A program made the translations under genes and the position numbers. A stretch of DNA of 64,000 bases, from positions 2,170,001 through 2,234,000 of the forward strand of contig CATNEN010000007.1 in assembly GCA_950097015.1 (NCBI GenBank). Direction: 5' to 3'. The DNA comes from Macrostomum hystrix. Taxonomy: Eukaryota; Platyhelminthes; Macrostomidae. Below, piece by piece: positions 1-10,300 of this stretch (positions within the stretch are counted from its first letter, which is position 1; every line of letters begins with the position of its first letter). The notes below the pieces were generated by a model. It was not told the origin of the DNA. It ran no database searches and saw only the letters and a list, made by a program, of their open reading frames with translations.

Positions 1-958
1 ACCAATGGCTAGCTACTTTTTTCCGAGAAGACTAGAACAATCAGCCTGCGCACTACGAAAATGAATTCTAGGCCCAGAACAGAAAATGTTCTACACACAG
101 CGCATTTGGCATGCGACTCATCAAGCAGAACTAGCTCAATGCGGTAGTTCCTCGGGGGAAGTACTCGTAACTGCTCGAGGATAGATTTTTATCGAGCAAT
201 CGATGCTCCGTCGGTCATTGCGAAACACATGGTTAAGCAACACGCTTGGCCCTAGATTTCCGCATCAGAAGTCAATGCTATTATAAACTAAGAACTGCAT
301 TTTGTGCGCCTGTTTGGCTCGACGCAGTGCAATTTAGATAATTATGGGATTCCAACAATGTGGGCAAATATCAGCACGGGGAGTAATTTTTCTCTCCAAA
401 ATACGGACTGGAAAAAAGTATTTTTTGTTAAGGTAGACAATGCAGTTGCTAAGGGAGGGTCCGGGTTGAGGAGGGTCAGAATTCTATTGAGATTGTTTCT
501 CAGCATCGCCATGGATACCGGTTGAGCAGGAGGCCCAGTCTCCCTTCTGTTTTCTAGTCTAGAGCACGGGCCTTTCCATCCTGCCCTACCCCGGACAGAA
601 AGGGAATTGCAATTGGGGCAGAGAGCCAGGGGCCAGAACATTTTTTAAACTAGAAAATCGATGCCACCAACCCAACCCTGAAGACGAGATCTTCTCTTCA
701 GCTGGCTGATCGGCCAATCCAGAGCCCGGGCAGTCAGGCGGCTGGCTTGCAGCAGCTTCCAGAGCAGGAGCAGTCAGGCGGCTGGCTTGCAGCAGCTTCC
801 AGAGCAGGAGCAGCAGCTATTGAAAAGGCAACAAATTAGCTACCGGTTGCTAACCGGAGAGAAGAGCCGCGCCACATCTCACCCTACTGGCTTGTGTCTG
901 GCGTAAAACTAAGGCTTTTATTCTATTCTGCAGCAACTTTTTCTAAAATTTTCTTTCT
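1..958. other. Upstream non-coding region of gene A
   Basis: I see no convincing coding exon here. The short open frames at 304-641 are isolated, lack recognisable domains and conflict with each other on the two strands. The region ends in a pyrimidine-rich tract and AG that lead into the first coding exon of gene A. A 40-bp tandem duplication lies at 731-810. Promoter elements cannot be assigned with confidence. Confidence 0.5.
731..810. repeat. 40-bp tandem duplication upstream of gene A
   Basis: Two adjacent copies, 731-770 and 771-810, match base for base; each starts cagtcaggcggctggcttgc and ends in agagcaggag. The unit lies about 200 bp before the start codon of gene A. It may be a simple duplication or a duplicated regulatory block; no function is visible. 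Confidence 0.85.
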
Positions 959-960
959 AG
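949..960 (+). promoter_or_regulatory. 3' splice acceptor before the gene A start exon (cis 5'UTR intron or trans-splice site)
   Basis: A pyrimidine-rich stretch ttttctttctag ends in AG at 960, leaving a 48-nt leader before the ATG at 1009. This fits either the end of a 5'UTR intron or an acceptor for spliced-leader trans-splicing, which is known in flatworms and some other invertebrates. The sequence does not distinguish the two. Confidence 0.5.
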
Positions 961-1008
961 GAAGACGGGAACTTTCTGGAACAGAAGCGACAATCGGACT
1001 TTAGAACA

Positions 1009-1386
1009 ATGCACTTTGGTGAGGCAATCTTGAAAGATCATGGCGATTTTTTAATATACATTTTCAGATAACGATGAAGTTTTAAGGATTAAATTAAAAC
1101 TTTTGATTCTCCGAATTTTGAAAGAAAACTAGTCGCGACTCGTGACTAGTGTACAAATGAACTGCAACTGCTATTTATAATTCTATTGGAAAACATTTTG
1201 AAAGTTTGTAATTTTTGCGACCGCTGTACATGCTTTCACTATGCTGACTAAAATATTTAAATTGCTCACATGTAACAATGAATTGCAGCATCCCAGCTGG
1301 TAACAGCTGCGCTGGGACTTTGGCTAGCTGTGCAGCTGCTCAACGGGCCCCTGGTGGCGTTCGCTGCCGGCAGCTGTCCTGATGCT
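1009..1386 (+). CDS. Gene A exons 1-2: start codon and signal peptide
   Basis: Exon 1 codes only M-H-F plus one base (1009-1018, donor gtgagg). Exon 2 is 1289-1386 after acceptor attgcag, donor gtaagt. Joined, they read MHFASQLVTAALGLWLAVQL followed by a further hydrophobic stretch and A-A-G before S-C-P, a textbook secretory signal with cleavage near AAG. I chose this start because the exon 2 frame has an upstream stop (tga, 1273-1275) and no ATG of its own, and because the splice restores phase. Exon 2 ends in phase 0, as the downstream modules require. Confidence 0.75.
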
Positions 1387-4300
1387 GTAAGTTTCGAACT
1401 ATTAAGCCTGGCACTCTTGTGTATGACTTACGCAAATCTCGTAGATTTCGCTAGTGCTTGGTAAAATGAATAGAGAAAACATAACAGGTGATTCAGTCAA
1501 GGAGTGTTCGGCTAGTGGAGTTGGTTTAGTGTGGGTTTAGCTGGTGTTTCAGATAGAGTGCTGGTTCAGTGTGGGTTCTAGTGTTGTAAGGCTCAGTGGG
1601 TCATGTAGAGACAAGGGGATAGGAAGAAAGCTAAAAGGAATTTCAGGGAAGTTCAAAGGTTGGCTGGAGCAATCGGTGTGAAATCGGTTTTAATACGGGG
1701 GCTGGGCTGGGCTATTGGAAATGTTAGTCAATTATCATGATACGGAATACTTAATTACGGCGTGCAGTGTTTATAAATAGGGTAAGCCTTGAATATACAC
1801 CCTCGTAGAAAGTGCTCTGAAATAAAGTAAACCTGAATGAAGGAAAGGCTTGGGCTAGGTAGCAGAGCAGTCTATAACGCTTTTGCCTCTTACAACAAGG
1901 TTCCCAAGGTCGATTCCGCGGTGAGGCCACATTCATTTGAGGCACAGCCGCAAAGAGTCAGGAAATTTACACCCTTGTGTCCTTTAAGTGGAAGGCTTAC
2001 AATGATGAACTTGGGTTGTGTAGGTAGGTTTAATTGGCGATTGTTCATAAGCTACGAGCGATGTTAAATCACATCTATAACTCGATGCATCTACCATAAA
2101 ACAAGAGTTCGCAAGAATTAGTGCGAAAGAATAATAAAGGCTTCACTTTATTATTGGATAAATTAATTCGCAATTCTTATCTTACAGTCCCAGATGGTTT
2201 GTTCAGTGTCCAAAGCCTGCAAAAACGTCTCGACATGCCTCGATGAGTTGGTGGCCGCCGAGGAAACCTGTGCTTCAACTGAAACGGTGATGCGATAAAA
2301 ATGCTCAGTTTGAAGCGCAATAGTTTTCAGTTACCCTAAGTTAAGCAGCCTAATTGCCCTCCGCATAATTAAATACAAGGAGTCTAACCTTTCGCATGCT
2401 TCAGGGCCTGTGTCCGAAACAGGGCCGTTGTCTGAATCGCACGGAGTACTACAACTGGTACAATTGTGACTACGGGAGCGACATCTGCAGCAGCAGCTCA
2501 AATGCTTCTAATGCAACCGCAGGTCCTAAATCACAGTGCTTCTTTGGCTACAATCTATGCCTAGATCAAAAGCTGTGCGACGAAGCAGTCACGAAAAGAA
2601 ATTGTCAAAACAATAAAACCATCATCTCGTCTGTGACACCCGGGAACGCATGCGTTTTACCATGGAACGTAAACGTTTTCTACACAGTTTTGCAGCAAGC
2701 GGGTCCGGCAGTGCTGAGGTTCGGGTCGCAGCGACTCGACAGCAGCCGCATCGGTCAGGAGATGCAGCTCAACCGATCCATCGACAACAACAGCTGCGTG
2801 AGCGCAGATGCGCTGTCAATGTCCAGCTACACGGCATCAAACGGAAGTCTGTCGTTGGTGAAGCTCAAGATGCGCTTCGCCGACAGTAGCGGCAAAGTGA
2901 TTTCAGAGTGTCAGCCGAGCTTCGGATTGTTGCTTCCACCAAAGTCGCGACCCACAGCTCCGTTTTCAACAGTCGTGATCAGAAAGAACAACAGCGGCAG
3001 CGTTTACGAAACTGTGTACCCATCATCGTTTTTGGGTGCATTGATGAATCAGTCGTCCGATTTGGCGCCATGGTGCGACAGTCTGGGCATCTCCGACTTC
3101 CCTGCGGTAGGAAGCAACGTTCAAGCCCGACAGCTGTGCCGAGATGCTCATCGGAAGGCGGCCTTCTGCTACATCGATGCCCCACCTCTCTTCACGGACT
3201 TCAACCTGTATGCAACTTCATACAATGGTGGAAGTCCTGTGCTGCCATTCGGATCTGGCTATCTGACTCTGTCAGTTGACAGGGTGTACTTGAACGTGTA
3301 CCTCAGACAGCCCGGCAGCGTGAATCTGACCTGCAGGCTTTGGAACGGACATTTGCCGATGCGCGACACCCCAGCGACTCACTCAGGCTTCTTTGGAGAC
3401 GAGATTCTGCGCATCGAGTACACTTTGATGTGTTTCTCTGGCTACGTGCCGTGTTTGGCATCAAGAAACTGCATATCGTTTGGTACTCCATGCATAGCGG
3501 TTTCAAACTGCAGCATGGTGGGCTTAAATTTGCCTTAAGTTTTGCTATGACTGTATTTATTTAAAAATGCATTGGAATAAAAATAATACTTTTTTGTTTT
3601 TTTCAATTTTTTTTGTAGAATGAGACTTTCTGTCCAGCCGTGAATGCATGTGTCAGAAATGGCAGCTGCCCTGGCAACACGACATGGGTTGAAAGAACGA
3701 CGGGCAGGCTACCATCTACAACTGGTGTGCGATCAATCACAACAACTGCAAGGCCTGAGTTTAGAACAACAGCTGGATGGAAAGATTGCGAGAGACGAGT
3801 AAAATAAATTGATTTTTTATTCTTGCCGAGTAAATCCTAAATTATTTAGCCTTATGAAATTTACTATTTTCAGGTCGCTTGTCCACCAGGAGGTCAGCAG
3901 GTTTGCAAGTCTGCCTGCGTAATATCACTAGTCGATATCCGTTCGCGTTGCAACTCTGAGGGCAAGGTGAGAAAATGCTCAGGAAGTTCTGGATGGCTTT
4001 TGCAGGCAGTAAATATACTTTTTTCCGATTTAAAAATTTCAGGACATTTGCCCCTCCATGGGTTCGTGTGGAAGCGCACTAGCCTCTGATTGCCCAGCTT
4101 TGCCGAATAATTTTAGTATTTGCGACGGTTATAACGAGGTAAAGTAGTTGCTTAATCGGTTTTGTTGCCACGTGTACCTTTAAATTTTCCGTTCCAGATA
4201 AAAGGTGATGAAGTTCCACCCTGAATGTCAAACTATCAATTATTCAAAAGAAATAAGAAATGAACTCATGTATTTAATTATGTTTTTGTGCACAAATTCA

Positions 4301-7300
4301 CTCAGACCGCCTGCCCGCACGCATTCGGTGCCTGCCTTGATTTCGCCAGCTGCCGGCAGCTGTGTCCTCGCTCTGACCGACTCCTGCCAGCTGCCCAGCT
4401 CGTTTCAGACTTCAAGACCCTGTACAGAGATGCAGCGGACTCCGGCGTCTGCCGCACCGGCCATCTACTGGGTGCCGCTTCTGCTGCCAGCCTCCGCGTG
4501 CTCTCTGCGGTGCCGGCTGGTGTAGAAATGGAGCTCGACGGGCTCAGGGTCAACATGAGCGGCAGGCCGGTGATGATCGGTCGGGACAGCTGCTTCCAGA
4601 TCCGTGCTAACAGCTACCAAAATGTGGCTGTCAACGTTACTTACTCCTTGCAACTGTCAGACGGCTCCGAATGTATCCTGAGGGCCACAGTACTTCTGCC
4701 GCCAAGAGCAGCGCCTTCCAATGTGACTGCGATCAGAAGCAGTCTCAGCTTGCAGGACACCTCAGCTCTGGATGTGGCGCTCTCCACTGTGTTGTCGGCG
4801 TCGCCATCTGCATTCCCTGGGAATGACGTGTGCAATCTGCAACTGAACAATCCACTCGACTTGCATGCTGAGAGAAGCGCCTGCAGGGCCCGCTCTGGCG
4901 TTGAGGCCACAATTGCTAGCGGTGTTTTCTGCTACTACCTTGTGCCACCTGTGTGGTAAGGACTTTTGAACGCATTTAACAATCGTCTTTTTTGCTAAAC
5001 ATCTATGGAGAGCCAATAAATCGCATTATTTTTGTTACTGGTTATAATTATCTTCCTCTTATTTCTTCTATTTTCTTTCCTATCTATTTCAGGCCTGATA
5101 TTTATGGAAATTTGACCTTCCGAAGCACAGTTTCGTCCATCATCATCAGCGAGTATCGTGGAGGCTTTCTGGTGCCCAGTCCCGAGCAGGCCTACATGCG
5201 CTTTGAGCCCAATCGCAATGCGGCAACAAAGACCTTCGTTCTAGTTTGTCAGGGCTGGAGCGGTCTGCCTCCGCTGGTGAGTTACACCAGCTCAGGCTCT
5301 CTAGTTGTTTCTGCTCTACCTTCTACGGCACTCGGAAACCAAGTGAGAATCACAATCAGCGTGCTGCACCTAGACCAGCCTCCAGTTGTGAACAAAAACT
5401 TCTTCACCTCTGGAGTCCTTCGAGACAGTGAGAGCGAGTACGTGAGCCTCCGCTTGCAGCGGGAGCGAGGCTTCATGCTGCAAAGACACGGCGAGACTGT
5501 CGCCAGTCAGATCCGGATCGGCGATATGGTATCCATGTTCTTCTGCGACGATGACACTTTCGATTTGGGGGCTCTGGTACTGCAGGCCGTCAGCGACAGT
5601 AGATTCGGCATTTTCGAATATCTCCTGCCAGGTGCGGTCTCATGGCAGCTTCTAAATGTCTCTGCAGATAAACCGCAGTTCGCCCAGTATCGAATGCTCT
5701 CACGCTTCAAAGATCAATCCAGGACTGCAGATGCGTTTTCAACCATTCAGTGCGCTGGCAGCATCTCATCGACGTTGCCACTGAGCTTGCAAAATGCCCA
5801 GCTGTCCGACTTTCTCGCTGATGACATCAATGGAACCGGGCTCATAAGTGCCATATACCTGCCACCCAACGCTACTCTCCGGTACTCACCGATTGCTCCG
5901 GCTTCGTGGTCCCGCAGTCGTGTCGTCATTGCCTTCACAGCGGCCGAGAAGCTCGCTGCCCAGCAACAGGTCCAAATCAACCCATTGCTTGTCAGCAGCG
6001 TTGTTAACAAAAGCTCAGCCGCCGGCTGGGCAGTGGCTCGTCCGATAACCATTGGATGTGATAATCAACCATGGTCGGGGCTTCAGACTGATGTGTGCAG
6101 CGTTTGTGGAGGAAATGGTCGCTCCTGCATAGACTGCCACGGCGACGCTAATGGCACGGCGATCTGGAACGACTGTGGCTACTGCGTTGGAGGGAAAACC
6201 AGCAGAGGCATGCGATACGGCAAAGACTGCTCTGGTCAGTGCAACGGGACGTTTGTGTCGCCAATGCCCGGCCTCTGCTACAACTCAAGCCGATTCCCAA
6301 CTTCCGATGAGTATATTCGGTCTGTATGGTGCGATGGCGTGGTGAACAGCACGGCTTACATCAATAAGTGCGGCTTCTGCACAGAGGGCAGCACCGGAAA
6401 GCCCGCCACCTTTGGTATTGGCCCCTGCGGCTGCGGAAACGACACTTCCTGCATCACCGGCTGCGACGGTGTCGCTCAGACGTCTGCTTTACTTCGAAAG
6501 AGCTTTGACAAGTGCGCCCGGTGCCTGCTGCCTACTGACTCTCAGCGAGACATCTGTCCCAGCATTCGCTTTATCATCAGCCCACAAGTCTGCGTTGGAT
6601 CCTACGGCATTGACCAGCAAGTGACAGTCATCAGCAGCGCTGTTAACATCACTATCAGCTCGATCACTCTGCGCTTACTTCGGGTGTCCGATCGGGTGAG
6701 GCTACCGGGAACTGCATACTAGAACATTCTATTGAGCAAACACCCCGTTAGAAGTAAAATAATTCTAAGCCTCTAGTGAGTCTTGCTGATCGCATATTTC
6801 CGAATTTCCTATTTCAGTCGTTCTATTTGGAGCTTCAGTCCAAGTCCATCGACGCCTCATCTGGTGTGTTTACCTTCTGGGTACCAGCGGGTCTCGTATC
6901 GGGTCAGTACTTGCTGCAGGCAAAGTACACCATCTCGACAGGAGTGAATGTTACCGCGGATGTCTCCGGCGGCCAACTGACTGTGTTTGGACCACCCAGC
7001 CTGTCTAGCTTTGGAATTGGCAGCTCAATCAACGTTGAGGACCGAGTTCTGTCACTACCAGTGAGCGGGCAAGGATTCGCAAACAGATCAGATCTTGCCT
7101 GCCTTTTGTACTGCGACAGTCTTAGTCGTCACACCAGCTGTGACCCGCGCACCAGCTTTTTGACTGTACCGGCAAAGTTTGTGAGCGAGAGAAGCGTCAT
7201 TTGCGACATCTCGGCATTGGCTGAAGTAAAACAGCCGCTTCAGTGGAGGCTCAGTGTCATGTCCTGCCAGCCGCAGCATCTCACAAATGACGCCTACGCG

Positions 7301-10300
7301 GTGTTCAGGTAAGCCACCTGGCACATCAATACTTCGAACCTTCCACGCTCCACGGTATTAAATCCTATCACGTGTTCTCATCCCTTAGATAATATCATAA
7401 TATTTACGAGTATTAGCTCTTATCGCTGATTGCAGATTTGATCTTTGAAATCATCAATTTTCAGCATTACAGAAGATTTGTAAGATTTGCAGCATCAGAT
7501 TTACCAGCAGTAAATTATGTGGAATTCAGGGGCGAACGTACTCCAGACCGCAAAACGGGCAAAAAAAACGTAACGACCGTCTCAATTAGTCAAAGCCTGT
7601 TAAAATTTGTGTATTTGATTACCTTCACTAACTGGTGTGACGCGTCTCACTTACAAAAACTTGCTTAAAATTTGCGCCCTAAAACAGACAACACTCTCTG
7701 GTGCTTTCCATCCGCTCGAGTCGAGGCCCAGTACTTCGATCGGCCACCGAAGATGCAAGTGGCTACTTTCTTCGCCTGCAGTTTGACACCAATATCCAGC
7801 TCCGCCAAGCATCTTGCTCAGCCATACTTGACGCTGCAAGCCTCGCACTGATGGGCTCGGAGCCTGAGTGCTACACGATTGCCAACAATCTCATCCTGCG
7901 GAAAGGCCGGGACGCTTCAGCCTGTGCTGGCTCGCGAATCAGCCTGAATCCGAATGTTGTGTACGTGCAGGGCTGCGACTTTAACTTGGCTGCGAGTTCA
8001 AGCGTCAGCAACGCTGTTCTAGCAGGGAGCAGTCGGGAGCCGCCTACCATTGCTCTATTAGGATTGTCGCCAGATGCAGATCAGGTGGCCACTGTTGGAA
8101 ACTGCGACAGCTTCCAGCTGTACGCCATTGTTAGGAACTCAATGGTGCGTCGCATCACGTGGGATATTCAGTGTGCCAGTGGGTCTGCATGCGAGCCGAC
8201 TCAGCTCGCTACTTTCAGGTCCAAGTTCAGCACCGACTTTGCATATTACATTGGAACCGACGTAAGTAGCACAACGAAAATATGTTTTTCAAGTATTAGT
8301 AACAGAGAATATTAGTAACTACGAGAATACAAAAACTCCTACCTTTTGCGGCACGTACTATTGCGTCAAAATCGTATAGCCCTGGAAAGGAATAGGTGGA
8401 GAGAAACGCACAGTTACAGGGGTGGAGACACGGAGAGGGAGAGAAAGCATTATATAGCAGGCAGTGGCCTCAATAAAAAATCACAAGTTATAGGAACTGG
8501 AAGTGCGGAGCCTAGCCATTCACTTTTGCATTATAAATCAATGTTAGTATGCATTCCGACTGTCCCTCAAGATTCCTCCTGGAGAATCCTACAACATCAC
8601 TGCCTCGGCTGCGAATGAGTGCGGTACTCAGTCGAGTCGCGTGAGCATTGTGGTCCGACGACTCATCGAAAAGACGCCTTTCAGGATTGAAGTCATCGGT
8701 CAAAAAAAGTTTGTTTCACCTGATGAGATCTACACTGCAGTGTTGTTCGTATATCCTTCAATATGCTATGCGAAAGCACTGGACAGCCTGAGTGTAAGCA
8801 AAAATTTGCACTTCTTGAGGTAGAGAAAATGTACGTTTCTGCAAATTTCTCTGTGATTGATGTGTATTTTTGTTGGTGCGTTGATAGCTAAAAACACATT
8901 GAGAGTCCCGTTGAATTCCGAATCGTTCCGCCTTTCTATAGCAGTTTTTGCTTTGAAAATATCTACATTTACAGTACAGCTGGAAGATCGTCGGCGGAAG
9001 CCGGGCAGTCGGAGTCGATGTGCAGTCGATTCAAGGACGCTTCTTCCGACTGCAGGCTGGAGTTCTCCAAGGCGGTCAAACGTACAACGTGAGCGTCTGT
9101 GCCTCAATGCCAACTTGGCAGAATGCCGCGTGTGGTTTCATCATGGTGGAGACAATAAGTCGACCCTTGGTTCCGCTGTTTCTCCGCGGAGGACGTTCAG
9201 ATCTTGGCATGTCCGAGTCACTCCAGGACTCAGTGTACGTTATTGACCCGGACTTCTCAACTGAGGATCTCTTCGTGGCCATCTACCTGACCAACTTGTC
9301 GAATGGCGGAGCCATCTACATGCGCAATCTGCACAGCGGTGGTGTCATCTCTTCTTTCAGCTTCTTTGGCCTTGACGGCTTCCGAACATCTTCAAGCATC
9401 GTTCAAATTCCTTGGCCTAATCCGAGCGTCTATGAGCTGCCCTCAGGCTGGCTGAGGCTCACCGTCATCTGCCAACGTGGCCAACGTAGATCCAGCATCG
9501 CCAAGATTGTGCAGATTTTGCCGCGACCTCCTCCGTCAGTTCGATTTCTGACAGAGCCGAGTAACAGGCCGAAAAATCCGAACGCAGCTATTGTCGTGAC
9601 CGCCGTAGTAACTGCCAACGAGATTACGCAGACTCAGTGGGCTCTGGAAACTCAGCAGGCAGGATTTGGCTCGCTGCCACTTGAGATTTGCTCAGTGGGG
9701 CCACCGCTGGCTGAAACCTGCTCACCAGGCCGCAGATGCTTCATCACTCTTGTCTTGAAGCCAGGACCGAGCTGCGTGTTTGCCGCCGGTGCTTCTTATC
9801 GACTGCTTCTGACTGCCAGTGCCAGTTCTGGAACAGCCCAGGCTCAGTTCGACTTCCGAATTAACTCCCCTCCAAGGGGAGGAGCGCTCTCTGTCACGCC
9901 AAGCCAGGGCACCGCTCTCAGGACCTCCTTCGCTCTTACCATGTGGCCAAACATCACCGACGACTCAGACGTGTCCTTCTTCTACAGCGTCATGTGCTGC
10001 CGCCAGGATTCTCCAAGCCAGTGCATCTCAGTCACAAGTGAGCCAACGCCTTCATCGATCATCACAACCCGACTGCCAAGCGGCAACTGGATTTGCAAAG
10101 CCTCAGCCATCGATTCTAACGGTGCAGGCTCGGACTGGTTCTCCAGCATTGGTGCGATTCAGGTGCAAACAGAGCAGTTGACTCTAGCTAAGATCGATGA
10201 CATGATCAGCAACCTGAACAATATTTCTTCTAGCTGTGAGTGCTTCTCTCTTTAAATCTGGCTGGAAAGCTGTAGTTTGTTTTTTGTTTACAATTGAATG

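Noticed and set aside
342-641. 99-codon minus-strand frame upstream of gene A
   Set aside because: No domain, no start context and no homologue elsewhere in the window; it overlaps another random frame on the plus strand.
7438-7668. 76-codon frame between exons 10 and 11 of gene A
   Set aside because: It lies within an intron with good GT-AG borders that restore the frame between exons. It is AT-rich, and in gene B the same intron is also noncoding.
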